A stretch of DNA of 64,000 nt from Elephas maximus indicus (taxonomy: Eukaryota; Chordata; Mammalia; Proboscidea; Elephantidae), in the NCBI RefSeq assembly GCF_024166365.1, contig NC_064820.1:132204001-132268000 (forward strand), read 5' to 3'. Of the stretch, positions 34,385 through 46,394 are shown piece after piece; positions within the stretch are counted from its first letter, which is position 1, and the number at the start of each line of letters is the position of its first letter. The translations under genes were made by a program, and so were the position numbers. Below the pieces are notes generated by a model. The model worked only from the letters and a program-made list of their open reading frames with translations. It ran no database searches and was not told the origin of the DNA.

Positions 34385-35818
34385 TTGATGTTGTTACTAG
34401 GTGCCGCCAAGTCGGTTCTGACTCATAGCCACCCCATGCACAACAAAAGGAAACACTGCCTGGTTCTGGACCATCCTCATTATCATTGTTATGCTTGAGC
34501 CCATTGCTGCAGCCACTGTGTTAATCCATCTCATTGAACATCTTCCTTTTTTTTTGCTGACCCTGTACTCTACTAAGCATGACGTCCTTCTCCAGGGACT
34601 GGTCCCTCCTGATAATATGTCCAAATTATGTGAGATGCAGTATCACCATCCTCACTTCTAATGGGCATTCTGCCTGTATTTCTTCCAAGACATGTGCTCA
34701 TTCTTCTGGCAGTCCATCGTATGTTCAATATTCTTTGCCAACACCATAAATTCAAAGGCATCAATTCTACTTCAGTCTTCCTTATTCATTATCTAGCTTT
34801 CACACACATATTTGGCGATTGAAAACACCATGGCTTGGGTAAAGCACACCTTAGTCCTTAAAGTGATATCTTTGCTTTTTAACACTTTAAAGAGATCTTT
34901 TTGCAGCAGATTTGCCCAATGTAATGTGTCTTGATTTCCTGACTGCCACTTCCATGGGCTTTGATTGTGGATCCAAGTAAAATGAAATGCTTGGCAACTT
35001 CAGTACTTTCTCCATTTATCATGATGATGCTTTTTTGTCCAGTTGTGAGGATTTTTGTTTTCTTTATTTTGAGGCATAATTCATACTGAAGGCTGAGGTT
35101 TTTCATCTTTATCAGTAAGTGCTTCAAGTCCTCTTCACTTTCAGCAAGCAAGGTCAGGTCATTTGTATATCGCAGGTTGTCAAATGAGTCTTCCTCCAAT
35201 CCTGATACCCCATTCTTCTTCACATAATCCAACTTCTCAGATTATTTGCTCAGCATACACATTGAATAAGTATGGCAAAACGATACAACCCTGATGCACA
35301 AGTTTCCTGACTTTAAACCACGCAGTATCTCCTTGTTCTGTTCGAACAACTGCCTCTTGATCTATGTAAAGGTTCCTCATGAGCACAATTAAGTGTTCTG
35401 GAATTCTTGTTCTTCACAATGTTATCCATAATTTGTTATGACCCACACAGTCGAATGCTTTTGCACAGTCAATAAAGCACAGGTAAACATCTTTCTGGTA
35501 TTCTCTGCTTTCAGCTTGGATCCATCTGACGTCAGCAATGCTATCCCTGGTTCCATGTCTTCTTTTGAATTGGGCTTGAATTTCTGGCAGTTTCCTGTCA
35601 ATATTCTGCTGTAACCACTTTTGAATGATCTTCAGCTAAATTTTACTTGTGTGTGATATTAAAAATATTGCTCAATAATTTCTGCATTCTATCAGATCAC
35701 CTTTATTTGGAATGGGCGCAAATTAGGATCTCTTCCAGTCAGTTGGCCAGGTAGCTGTCTTCCAAATTCCTTGGCATAGATAAGTGAGCACTTCCAGTGC
35801 TGCATCCGTTTGCTACAT
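34385..35818 (-). mobile_element. RTE LINE, 3' ~1.4 kb, inside L1
   Basis: 5'-truncated copy that ends in the reverse transcriptase region. Translation of 34879-35232 shows LAESEEDLKHLLIKMKN and the NIKKTK-like ILTTG stretch; the YADD box is degraded to YTND (about 35148-35165). An imperfect duplication, gctttgcatta (34374-34384) and gctttacatat (35819-35829), marks the insertion; L1 sequence continues on the far side. Confidence 0.92.
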
Positions 35819-35877
35819 GCTTTACATATATCCCCTTAATTATGTTGAGAAATTTCTCTTCTACTCCTGTTTTGGAA

Positions 35878-36082
35878 GGAGCTGTGATGGTACAGTGGCT
35901 AAGCACTCTCCTGGCAGTTTAAGCCCTCCAGCTCCTCCATAGAAGAAAGATGTAGCAATCTACTTCCATGAAAATTTATAGCCTTGAAAATCCTATAGTG
36001 CAGTTCTGCTCTGTCCTATAGGGTCGCTATGAGTCAGAATCAATTCAATGGCAGTGGGTTTGTTTGTTTGTTTGTTTGTTTT
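35878..36082 (+). mobile_element. AfroSINE, long subtype
   Basis: Starts ggagctgtgatggtacagtg, has the middle block gaagaaagatgtagcaatct and ends with tcaattcaatggcagtgggt followed by (GTTT)n at 36058-36082. Confidence 0.92.
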
Positions 36083-36150
36083 GAGAGAAGGTTATTTGAC
36101 CATGGAAGCAGAGGTTGTAGTGATGTGACCAAGAGTCAAGAAGGGAGAAG
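36083..36150 (+). mobile_element. Possible MLT1 LTR fragment
   Basis: gttatttgaccatggaagca, gaggttgtagtgatgtgacc and aagagtcaagaa resemble the middle of an MLT1 LTR. It could be the remains of the 3' LTR of the provirus begun at 29093, or an unrelated copy. Confidence 0.4.
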
Positions 36151-38399
36151 AGTAAAGATGAGTTTAATATTGATGTTGGAAACTTTAATAGAAATTTTCA
36201 TGATGTTTAGTTTCAATTTCTTCTACTGATATGAGTAATTGGATATTTGTTACTACGTTTGCCCCCACTTAATTATGGTACTTAGTTTTTAAGCTTACCA
36301 TTCAGCTTTGGTGTTACAGAATTTGATTTTGAGTTTTTTCTGTTAATATAGTCTTCCCACAGATGGAATAAATGGTTATGATTTAACCACCGATATAGGA
36401 TACTCCAATCTTTACTACAGAATGAGGTGGGGTTGTGAGCAATAAAATTTAGTAATACCTTAATACTTTTTTCTTGGGCTTTATAATGTAAACTAAAACT
36501 CCTATTGTCAAGTCTAGCATAGATGAAGAGATAATGAATGCATTAAACAAAGAAGATCTAAAACATACAACTGTACATGGTACCAGGGTTACTCTAGGGC
36601 CATGTATAGTGCTTTGAAAACCAGAAACAACGAAAATTTATTTGAGAAATGATTATCAACAATCTTCTTCAAGGTCCTTGATATGGACTGAATGACAAAG
36701 AAGCTGTCAAAATGAAAAGAAAATGTGAAAAGACTAGAGTTTTTCTTTTGTGTGTTCCCAGCAGTGACAATATCCACAACCTTCTCTCTCCCTACTATTA
36801 AAAAAGAAATTGGGCTGTTTCCAGATTCTTTATGACTTCCAGCTTTGTTTAAATATTATTTTTATTTTTGTGTTTAATGCCTAGAAAATCTCACCAGTAT
36901 GCTTACATATATAACTTTAAACATTGCGAAGAAGTTTCACCTGCTAAAGGGAGCTTGATTTGTCTGTTAAACCTGTTATTTTACAAACCTGTCATAAATT
37001 TATGATGATATTATTTTTGCCTTAGAATTATAATTAGCAATAGAATAGATGATTTTCTATTACTTTGAGAATTGATGGCCTCTAATTAATTTGATATTAA
37101 TTCAAGTGTCTTACTAATAATTAAATAAAGAATAGTCACAATTCTGCCATGATAATGCTCTTCTGAATCTGATGATTCCCGTAAGAAATATAAACAATTT
37201 AAATATTTTCATATACCTCCCCTTGGAAATCTTGGCATAATTATTAATATCATATATTTTTTAAAAAATTTCTTTGGTTGAAGGATTCCAGGTGAAAAAA
37301 ATTTTTTTTTTTAATCTGCTTACATTGATTACAAAAGATTTATACATTGAAGAATACTCATTTTTAAGCATGTTCCATAATTTATACACATTTTTGCTCA
37401 TGATATTTTCTTTTAGGTTATTGCCATAGCTGTAATACCTGTTGTGGATAAAGATGTGAGCAATAATTAACTCTTGAAAACCTTTTAAGTAAGCTACCTT
37501 TGAACCTCTTTGCTCAAGGCAGAAATTGTGAGGTTTATTAAGTCACACTCATTTTACTAACTTAGACGGGAGGGATAGATTTCTCCTCAGTCTTTTATAA
37601 AACCTAAAAGGCAAGTGAGCATGATTTCTAAAGGGAGAGAGACTTTAAATAAATGTTTTGCAGATGTAACATTTTCTTAATCTTTATTGAGGGGGTACAC
37701 CTTGCTTTAGAATATTTTCAGTTTGTTAATAACTTCTGTTTCTGTGAGAATAATTAGTTGTTATAACATGATGCCCAAGTTTCAGGCTCCATAAAAATAA
37801 TATTTGTCCAAGGGTTTCTGATAACAGCCTGTGAATACACACACACACACACACACACACACAATTATTAATGCACTTTCAGACTTCTCCTCCAATACCA
37901 GAGAAGTCAAAGCAGGGGAAATGCAGAAATAAGGCAAAGATGGGAAAAAATGATAATCAGTCTATTTACTCCCCCCGCCCTTTTTCATCATGGTTATTCA
38001 TCCCCACAAAGTGATGCAAATTCCATATGAGCTGGTAGATATAAACATAAGTTTGACTTGGTACATTGCCATTTGTAGGTGAGAAAAAATACACTTGTTG
38101 GCTTCAAATTGTTCTAATGTTTGTTTCAGGGACTTTAAACATTCCAAAGGAAAAGACTGATCCCAGTGGACAGCTATAACTGAAGCACACAGCTCAAGGA
38201 GTGTGTGAGTATGTGCTTTGTTTCTATATATTGTCTATGGTTATTTCTTGATTAGGTCTTTTTGATTTCTCAGGGAATTAGTTCGAGGGAATGCTTTGCA
38301 TAGAAAATATTTCTTCCTTTGATGGCATCATAAAATTTCTGAAGCGTATGTGTGATTTATGTTTCACCTTTGTAATTAAGTGAAATATTTAATTTGAAA
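36151..38399. other. AT-rich single-copy-like DNA with a (CA)13 run
   Basis: 2.2 kb without recognisable transposon. (CA)n at 37837-37862. 36950-37270 is rich in TAATTA-like words. No gene seen. Confidence 0.45.
37837..37862. repeat. (AC)13 microsatellite
   Basis: Uninterrupted dinucleotide run of 26 bases. Confidence 0.95.
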
Positions 38400-39888
38400 T
38401 GTTGTTGTTAGGTGCCAATCCATCTCTTTGAGGATCTTCCTCTTTTTCGCCGACCTTCTGCTTTACCAAGCAAGGTGTTCTTCTTCAGGTGACAGATTCT
38501 CCTGATTCATATGCGAAGGAAGTGAGATGAAGTCTCACCATCCTCCTTCTAAGGCGCATCCTAGCTGTACCTCTTACAAAACAGATTTGTTCATACTTCT
38601 GGCAGTCTGTGGTATATTCAGTATTCTTCACTAACACTGTGATTCAAAGCCACCAATTCTTCAGTCCTCCTTATTCGTTGTCCAGCTTCCAAATGTTTAG
38701 GAGGCAATTGAAAATACCATGGCTTGGGTCAGGCACACCTCAGTTCTCGAAGTGACGTCTTTGCTTTTTAGTACTTTAAGGAGATCTTTTGAAGTAGATT
38801 TGTCCAGTGCAACACATCTTTTAGTTTCCTGACTGCTACTTCCATAAGCATTGATTGTGTATCCAAGTAAAATGAAATCCTTGACAGCTTCAATCTTTTC
38901 TCCATTTATCATGATATTGCTTATTGGTGCAGTTTTGAGGATTTTTGTTTTCTTCATGTTAAGGTAGTACTGAAGGCTGTAGTCTTTGATCTTCATCAGT
39001 AAGTGCTTCAAGTCCTCTTCCCTTTCAGCAGGGAATGCTGCGTCATCTGTATATTTCAGGTTGTTAGTGAGCCTGCCTCCAATCCTGATGCTGCATTCTT
39101 CTTCATATAGTCCAGCTTCTCAGATTAGTTGCTCAGCGTAAAGATTGAATAAGAATGGTGAAAAGATACAACCCTGATGTACAACTTTTCTGATTTTTAA
39201 CTATTCAGTATCCCCTTGTTCTGTCTGAATGAGGCCTCTTGGTCTTTGTACAGGTTCCAAGTGAGCACAATTAAGTGTTCTGGAATTCTCATTCTTTTCA
39301 ATGTTATCCATAATTTGTTATGATCCACGTAGTCAAATGCCTGAGCCTACCAATAAAACATGGATAAATATCTTTCTTGTATTCCCTTTCAGCCAAGATT
39401 CACGTGACATCAGCAATGATATTCTTTGTTCCACATCCTTTTTTGAATATGGCTTGTATTTCTGGCAGTTCTGTGTTGATGTACTGCTGAAACAATTTTT
39501 TTATTATCTTCAGCAAAATTTTACTTGCATGTCATATTAATGATACTGTTCTATAATTTCTGCATTCTGTTGGATCACCTTTCCTTGGAACGGGAACAAA
39601 TTAAGATCTCTTCCAACCAGTTGGCAAGGTAGCTGTCTTCCAAATTTCTTGGCATAGACAAGTGAGTACTTCCAATGCTGCATCTATTTGTTGAAACATC
39701 TCAATTGGTATTCTGTCAATTCCTGGAGCCTTATTCTTCACCAATGCCCTCAGTGCAGCTTGGAATTCTTCCTTTGACATCATTGGTCCTTGATCATATG
39801 CTACCTCCTGCAATGGCTTAACATCGACCAATTCTTTTTGGTACAGTGACTTTGTATATTCCTTCCCGTGTCTAATTTTCTGCCCATA

Positions 39889-40057
39889 CCACTACTACCA
39901 CTACCCATTGCCATCAAGTCAATCTAGACTCATAGCGACCCTATAGGAAATAGTAGAACTGCACCCATAGGGTTTCCAAGAAGCGCCTGGTGGATTCAAA
40001 CTGCCGACATTTTGGTTAGTAGCCATAGCTGTTAACCACTACGGCACCAGGGTTTTT
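39889..40057 (-). mobile_element. AfroSINE inside RTE
   Basis: Full-length order with head complement ggcaccagggttttt. Flanked by tgcccata at 39881-39888 and 40058-40065, which restores RTE continuity (gcccatagaatcc) on removal. Confidence 0.92.
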
Positions 40058-40675
40058 GCCCATAGAATCCTTTAATATTGGTATTTGAGGCTTGAATTTT
40101 TTCTTCACTTCTTTTAGCTTGAGAAATGCGGAGTGTGTTCTTCCGTTTTAGTTTTCTAACTCCAGGTCTTTGCACAGTTTGTTATAATACTTTGTCTTAT
40201 CAGGCAGCCCTCTGAAATCTTCTGTTCAGCTCTTTCACTTCATCGGTTTTTTCCCTTTGCTTTAGCTACTCTATATTCAAGGGCAAGTTTCAGAGACTCT
40301 TCTGACATCCATATTGGTCTTTTCTCTTCTTCCTGTATTTTTAATGACCTGTTGCTTTCTTCATGTATAATGTCCTTGATGCTATCCCACAACTCTTCTG
40401 GTCTTTGGTCAGAAGTGTTCAATACATCAAATCTTTTCTTGCGATGGTCTCTAAATTCAGGTGGGATATACTCAATGTTTACTTTAGCTCTTGTGGGCTT
40501 GTTTTAATTTTCTTCAGCTTCAACTCAAACTTGCATATGAGCAATTCATGATATGTTCTGCAGTTGGTCCCTGGCTTTGTCCTGACTGATGATATTGAGA
40601 TTCTCCATCATCTCTTTGCACACAGGTAGTTAATTTGACTCGTACGTATTCCATTTGGCAAGGTCCACGTGTATT

Positions 40676-40730
40676 AAAAAAAAAAAAAAAACCCGTTGCC
40701 ATTGAGTCAATTTGAACTCACAGTGACCTG
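40676..40730 (-). mobile_element. AfroSINE 3' end, severely 5'-truncated, inside RTE
   Basis: An A-run followed by acccgttgccattgagtcaa and ttgaactcacagtgacc, then back to RTE. Only about 40 bp of SINE body. Confidence 0.8.
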
Positions 40731-41583
40731 AAAAAAAGTGTTTCCAATGAATAAGGCATTGACCTTGAAAAATTCTTTCATGCAATGTCCAGCATCATTT
40801 CTGTCACCAAGGCCACATTTTCCAACTACTGATCCTTCTTCATTTCCAACTTTCATATTTTGATCAGCAGTAATCATCAATATATCTTGCTTGCATGTTT
40901 GGTCAATTTCAGACTACAGAAGTTGGTAAGAATCTTCAATTTCTTCATCTTTGCTATTAGTGGTTGGCACATAAATTTGATAACAGTAGTTTTAACTGGT
41001 CTTCCTTGTGTGTATGCATATTTTCCTATCACTGACAGTGCTGTACTTCAGGATGGATCTTGAAATGTTCTTTTTCACTGTGAATGTGGTGCTGTCCTCA
41101 TTCAATTTGTTATTCCTGGCATGATAGACCGTTCAAAATGTCTACTATGATTGTCCAATGTAATATGGCCAATACAAGTCCATTTCAGCTCACTAACACC
41201 TAGGATATTTATTTCCAAGTGTTCAATTTCATTTTTGGCAAGTTCCAATTTTCTTTGATTCATACTTTGTATGTTCCACGTTCCGGTTGCTAATGGATGT
41301 TTGAAGCTGTTTCTTCACATTTTCAGTAGTGCCACATCAGCAAATGACGGTGTATCAGACAAGGTTTTGCTACCATCCATAAGATTTTCACTGGCTAATT
41401 TTTCTGGAGGTAAATCATCAGGTCCTTCTTCCTAGTCCGCCTTACCCGGGAATCTCTGCTGAAACCTGTACATCATGGCTAACCCTGCTGGCATTTGAAA
41501 TGTTTGTGGCATTGCTTCCCATATCACAGCCACACACAAGCCTCCACTGTACAACAAACTGTCAGACAAATGGTGGCACTTTA

Positions 41584-41899
41584 AAATAATTGATAATTTC
41601 ATTTTTTTCTGTATGTACAATTCTATGAATTCTTGCTCTTGCCCTGGTTATTATTACCCACGTTTATTCCTATGCCCTCAGATCATTTGTTACAAATGGC
41701 TGCTAGAATTTTATATAAACAAACTTTTCTCGATTGATTTGAGCCCTGTCATTTGAGGCTATCATCACAAGTTTTATTTGTTGGTGGAATAGCTGTTTCT
41801 GTTTCATAACTGCACACTGAAAGTAGCCCTAATTTTATGAATGGTCATATGGAGAATGAGCAAAGATACATAAAATTTACTACCAATATTAGAAATGAT
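41584..41899. other. Non-coding, nothing recognised
   Basis: AT-rich interval between the RTE 5' end and a MIR. Confidence 0.4.
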
Positions 41900-42007
41900 A
41901 TCTACTATATTTTGACCACCTACTATGGAGCAGACACTCTCCCAGATATGTTACATGTACAATTTAATTCCTGTCAGGTAGGGAATACTCACATATTATA
42001 TATACAT
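41900..42007 (+). repeat. MIR, part 1 (resumes at 42203-42300)
   Basis: tttgaccacctactatggag, cagacactctcccagatatg and tcaggtagggaata follow the MIR 5' part; the continuation ctctgagaggttaagctatt and ccagacttccaaagccgatg lies right of the inserted AfroSINE. Confidence 0.65.
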
Positions 42008-42020
42008 TATATGTATAAAG

Positions 42021-42189
42021 GAGACGCTGGAGGCGTAGTGGTTAAGTGCTATGGCTGCTAACCAAAAGGTCAGCAGTTCAAATCCACCAAGTGCTCCTTG
42101 GAAACTCTATGGGGCAGTTCTACGCTGTCCTATAGGGTCGCTGCGAGTTGGAATCAACTCAATGGCAACAGGTTTGGTTTTGGTTTTGG
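42021..42189 (+). mobile_element. AfroSINE inserted in MIR
   Basis: Flanked by tatatgtataaag (42008-42020) and tatatatataaag (42190-42202), 12 of 13 identical. Complete head (aggcgtagtggttaagtgct, gcagttcaaatccaccaagt) and tail (ggtttggttttggttttgg). Confidence 0.94.
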
Positions 42190-42202
42190 TATATATATAA
42201 AG

Positions 42203-42300
42203 ACTCTGAGAGGTTAAGCTATTTTCCCAAAGGCATATATACATTCAGCAGCCAGACTTCCAAAGCCGATGTTTTTTCTATTAAACCAAGCTGCAAATAT
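42203..42300 (+). repeat. MIR, part 2
   Basis: Right-hand continuation of the MIR at 41900-42007. Confidence 0.6.
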
Positions 42301-42593
42301 CCTATTGCTCATAGAGTAATATTGTTGAGTCAGCAGCAGCATCTTCATATGTGAGATTTTACATGCTGTAGATATATGTTTAAATAAATGTTTGTTGAAT
42401 AAATATAAATGTCATCAAAGTTAAGATAGAAGTATAAATATAGCTTTAATACATCGTATTTACCCTTCAGTATCTATACTTAAATGAAAAGGGGAAAATA
42501 TTGGTGAATGATTCATTGGACAAATGTTTATGGTGTATTTTTTGTATTTGTAGAACATATATTAACCAGAACAGGATATAGTGCTTGTCCTTT

Positions 42594-42800
42594 ATGTTGT
42601 TGTTTTTGGGTGCCATTGAGGCGATTTCTACTCTTGTGACCCCATGTAACACAGTAGAACAGCCTCATAGGGTTTTCTTGGCTGTAATCTTTACAGAAGC
42701 AGTTTGCCAGGTCTTTCTCCCATGGAGTAGCTGGGTGGGTTTGAACCGTAAACCTTTCAGTTAGCAGTTGAGTGCTTAACTATTGTACTGCAAGGTCTTT
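42594..42800 (-). mobile_element. AfroSINE, long subtype
   Basis: Tail ttgttgtttttgggtgccat, middle block tggctgtaatctttacagaa and ccaggtctttctcccatgg, and head complement gtactgcaaggtc. Diverged. Confidence 0.85.
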
Positions 42801-43084
42801 TTACATACAGCGCATAATGAAGTGAAACAAATATACCATATTTTTGTGTCATAATAAGTGACAAATATAAATGCACAGGACAGGAGACAAAGTAAAAACA
42901 TGATAGACTGAAACCATTAGGAAAGGACTTACATAGTCATCTGATTTTGATTTGAGGTGAACACTGAAAGATTGGAGAGTTAGAGAAGTGATTCCAGGGA
43001 AACAGAATGCCATAAAAAAAGAAAAAGGCACTAAAATAATGATTGAGCATGGTTCTGTCATATTTAAGTTTGGCAAATATTCTC

Positions 43085-43425
43085 CTTGTTTCCTCTTGTG
43101 GTAGTTATACTTCTCTACCCCACTGATGGTAGGTTTAACTATGGGACATATTTTGGCTCATGGAATATGAGCAATGTGACATATGTCCCAACTGAGCAAG
43201 AGTATTTAATGTGATTCTTTAGTTCAATTTAACCTCTGGCTCTTCTCCTCTGAAAAAAATGTATACAATGCTTGCTGAACCCCTGGTTTGGAGCGGAGCC
43301 AGTCAACCTGCAGTTCATGAGTATATAACTCGAGCAAGAAATAAACCTTTGTTGTTTCAAGTCACTGAGATTTTGAGGTTGTTCTTTATGCATCATAGCC
43401 TAGCGAAATTTGACAAATATTATGG
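43085..43425 (+). mobile_element. Old MLT1-like LTR
   Basis: ttggctcatggaatatgagc, then gcaagaaataaacctttgtt, gtttcaagtcactgagattt and catcatagcctagcgaaatt match the layout of old MaLR LTRs, including the polyadenylation signal AATAAA near 43342. Confidence 0.65.
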
Positions 43426-44714
43426 CACTTGAAGGTGGCCTATAAGCAGTCTTGACTGGAGGAGAAAGTTTATACTGGATTCTAAAGTTAAATAAAACCA
43501 AGAGGAGTTTAAGTTAAAGATTTTGGCTTTGTCCTCCAGAGCCTAGAATTGGCTGTCAATCTTTAATCTACTGTTATGATTAAAAAAAAAAAAAAAAAAA
43601 ATTTTGGTTCCATTGTGGGAGCTCTGTTACAAAAACCACTTTTCCTCTGCTAGTGACCGAATGCAAATGCTTCTCAAATATGTATTGTTTGGCTAGAATT
43701 AATTGTGTAGTGAATGGGTCCTGTGACTTCACTTTTACTTTTCTGTGCAACAGCCATGCCCTTCATCAACCACCCCTCATCTGAGCTGTCACCCTGAGTT
43801 GCATGGGACCGAGAATTCTTCCATTAAGAGAGAATTGGGTTGGCATATTACTGAGCGAGAATTAAGAGAGAATTGGGTTGGCATATTATTGAGCGAGAAT
43901 TTTCCTGGCTTTTCTCTAATTTCCCATTAAATACAGGTAGAACTTAGCACACACATGTAAACATTATTCCCTTCAAAAGCTATTTAGTTTTTAGGTAGTA
44001 AACTGAATATATGCCGATTTCTATCCATTCTTGTTAACTCTGTATCAACAGAGAGATCATGTATTTGCTGTTCAAACACAGACATATTTGAAAACATAAT
44101 GGAAAACTACTAATTGCACTGGGGACAACAGAAATAAATGGAGATTATTGAGGGAATATCTAGAAATATGGTCACCTAGTGTTTGAAGGAATTGAACTAT
44201 CATATTCATTACTGTCTTCTCTCTACTTCCTAGAAAGAATAAAAGGAAGGAAGACTTTACTGGGGACACCACCGCTTTTCTATCAGTCATCTATTATTCA
44301 CACAGGCCCTGCCTGCCTTGCTCACCTCCCACCCACTCAATCAGCTCTTTAGAAAAGTGAGAGAAGGCTCAGATATTGCAGGACTCCGAATCCAGGGGTT
44401 AAAATCCCTATCGCAGCAAAGCTTCAATGAACACAGGAAAAACTAAAGTTATCTGTAGTACGATGAAGAGAATGATGATTAATTTTCATTGCTTTTACTT
44501 TCAGAACAGCATAGAAAATATAGATTTCTAATTTTAAGGAATTTAAAAGCATTTCCCAATGTTTTCTCCTCACTTCCTCTAAATGTGAAATGTAGCCAAA
44601 GTAGTGCTATTAGCAGTGTTAAGAAAACTGTCATTGTTAAAATGTTTTAACTGCCTTTAATTCAACAGATGTTTTGAAATTGAGGTTATTTGCAGTGGAA
44701 TTAAAATTCTTTAA
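43426..44714. other. Non-coding, with A-tract and tandem duplication
   Basis: A-tract at about 43582-43601. A perfect POU octamer ATGCAAAT at 43661-43668 may be chance. A 38-bp tandem duplication is listed separately. Short frames show no domain. Confidence 0.4.
43823..43898 (+). repeat. 38-bp tandem duplication, two copies
   Basis: Unit begins attaagagagaattgggttg and ends gagcgaga; copies 43823-43860 and 43861-43898 differ at one base (ttact versus ttatt). Near-identity implies a recent event. Confidence 0.95.
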
Positions 44715-44840
44715 GATTCTTCTACTTGATATGTGTTCTTTGAGGTCAGGGACATGTAACATTTTAGCTTGTCATCTCCCAGTTCTAGTACGATTCCTAG
44801 CACAAAATAAAAGTTCAGAAATATTTGTTCAATCAGTGAA
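44715..44840 (-). repeat. L2 3' end
   Basis: gttctttgaggtcagggaca, gattcctagcacaaaataaa and agttcagaaatatttgttca match the L2 terminus in complement. Confidence 0.6.
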
Positions 44841-44969
44841 GAATAAATATAACTTCATGTGAAATATACCAATGTAGATTAAGAAATCAAAACTACTTTG
44901 AGCCCTACTTAGAATAGTAATGGAAAATTTCCTGGAGATACAAAGATAGGACCTTGAAAACTGGGAACA

Positions 44970-45025
44970 TCAAACCAAACCCAACCCGTTGCTGTGGAGT
45001 CAATTCTGACTCGTAGCCACCCTGT
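44970..45025 (-). mobile_element. AfroSINE 3' end, truncated
   Basis: aaaccaaacccaacccgttg then ctgtggagtcaattctgact. Only ~55 bp. Confidence 0.8.
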
Positions 45026-45726
45026 TTTGGTAACATAGAAAGTTGGGAAAGAGTTGAAAAAGGTATGGAAACAAAGTCAATAAATACTGGAAAGTCAAAG
45101 AGCAAAATATATATTCACCGTGTACTGTAGAGAAAGTTAAATTAGATTGAATGATTTGTTTTTCTGGAATGGCAACGGTTTCTAGTGTTTCAAATAATGG
45201 TCTGCTGTTACATGTCCTGAAAAAGAAAATTCTGATATTTATATTTCCGTATTCTTGAGGTTTTTTTTTATCTTAAAAAATACTTTTGGAATCTGCTTGA
45301 ATTAGATAATCATTTTTTTCCTTGTGAATTAAAGACAATTATACTTGATTAGGCTAGGGGAGGATGTCAGAACCGTAGAAAAAATACTGATTCTAAGCTT
45401 ATCCTTTAATGAAAAACATACACAAAGAAAATGAAGGTCATATAGTAATAGACTGTTTTTGAATGCAATAAAAAAGAGAAGCATATAAAAATATATATTG
45501 ATAGTTCTAAAATCAAACCTACTATTCATAGCAGTTAAGTGTAAATTACATTTATCTTTTAAAAGAAGTATTATTGAAAAGCTAAAAGATATGTACACGC
45601 AGGTATACATATACATATATACATACGTGCAGATATAAATATATGCATATACACACACATAAGTGACTTATGTCAAATAAAATAACTTAGAAATATAAAA
45701 ATAAAAGTATGGCAAGGGCATCTTAA

Positions 45727-45867
45727 CTGAAAAACCAAACCCATTGCCACCGAGTTGATTCTGACTCAGTAACCCTATAGGACAGAGTAGAAATGCCCCT
45801 TTGGGTTTCTGAGGGTTTCTAAGGATTTGAATTGCTGACCTTTTGGTTAGCAGCTGTAGAACTTATT
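45727..45867 (-). mobile_element. AfroSINE, 5'-truncated
   Basis: aaaaaccaaacccattgcca, ccgagttgattctgactcag, tataggacagagtagaaatg, ending gttagcagctgtagaactta. The tRNA head is missing. Confidence 0.85.
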
Positions 45868-46394
45868 GGAATATTTAAAGTTAAAAAAGTAGGGGAAACA
45901 TTCAAGACAGGTAACAAATTTTAAAAGTCAGGGTAAATAACATTAAACTAGAAAAAGAAAACTTTATAATAATAAAGGGTAAGATAAAATAAGGCTTTTT
46001 GTTTATAAACATATATGAACCAAATAACAATTTCTGAAAAATCCTGAATCAGAAATAAGAAGAAATAGAAACTTGAAGTGAGAAACCTATAAAGAAATAT
46101 ATAATGAGTAAAACTTCAGTTCGTCTTCTTAAATTCAATAAACTAAGTGGACAAAAAGATATGTAAATATAAAGAAAAATTTACTAATGTAAACAACATG
46201 GTAGATCTAATTGGCCTGCACTAAAATCAGTACCTTAAAAATATTCTTTTCAAATGTGTATACAGCATTTGAAAAAAAAAGTTCTATTTGTTCTATGAAT
46301 TTATCAAAGAAAACAGTAAATTCTCATAAATAAACAATAATTTGGCATCTGTTAGTAACAATGAAATGAAAGTATATATTGATAATTGCATTAA
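45868..46394 (+). mobile_element. Probable very degraded L1 ORF2 region
   Basis: A-rich sequence with blocks resembling L1 ORF2 (aaatattcttttcaaatgtg, tttatcaaagaaaacagtaa). Identification is weak; no intact frame. Confidence 0.35.

Larger units (their letters stand above)
30114..35877 (-). mobile_element. L1 LINE (3' UTR and ORF2 3' part), heavily nested
   Basis: One minus-strand L1 in pieces: 3' UTR at 30114-30289 and 30471-31162, further UTR and ORF2 at 32191-34384, and a last ORF2 piece at 35819-35877. ORF2 complement is clear at 33560-34250 (for example tgaatggactttgatccctt, atagatggctgggtttaatt, ctatgtgtccatcaggctat, agcatggctgtatagtat). The minus strand translation at 33981-34382 keeps EGYKINTQKSVGFLYTN and KYLGINLTVDIKDLYNENYK, typical of L1 ORF2 downstream of the reverse transcriptase. 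Frameshifts are many. Gaps hold five AfroSINEs (a sixth abuts its 5' boundary region at 35878) and two RTE fragments. No 5' UTR or ORF1 is present. Confidence 0.85.
38400..41583 (-). mobile_element. Nearly complete RTE LINE, interrupted by two AfroSINEs
   Basis: From a (GTT)n tail at 38400 to the 5' terminus at about 41583. The first ~120 bp after the tail are deleted (gttgttgttaggtgccaatc jumps directly to the tgtcaatccatct block). Translations include LLMKIKDYSLQYYLNMKKTK (38697-39011), NKAPGIDRIPIEMFQQIDAA (39601-39831) and SDQRPEELWDSIKDIIHEES (40240-40422). The endonuclease-coding region lies right of 40700 and is full of stops. Body minus inserted SINEs is close to the length of the full copy at 17231-20457. 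Confidence 0.93.

Noticed and set aside
36058..36082. CRISPR-like or regulatory GTTT repeat
   Set aside because: Simple tail repeat of an AfroSINE.
43661..43668. POU octamer ATGCAAAT as a regulatory site
   Set aside because: An 8-bp word is expected by chance in 64 kb of AT-rich DNA and there is no clustering.
45329..45658. 109-codon minus-strand open frame
   Set aside because: Tyrosine- and phenylalanine-rich translation of AT-rich DNA with a TA/CA-rich patch; no domain.
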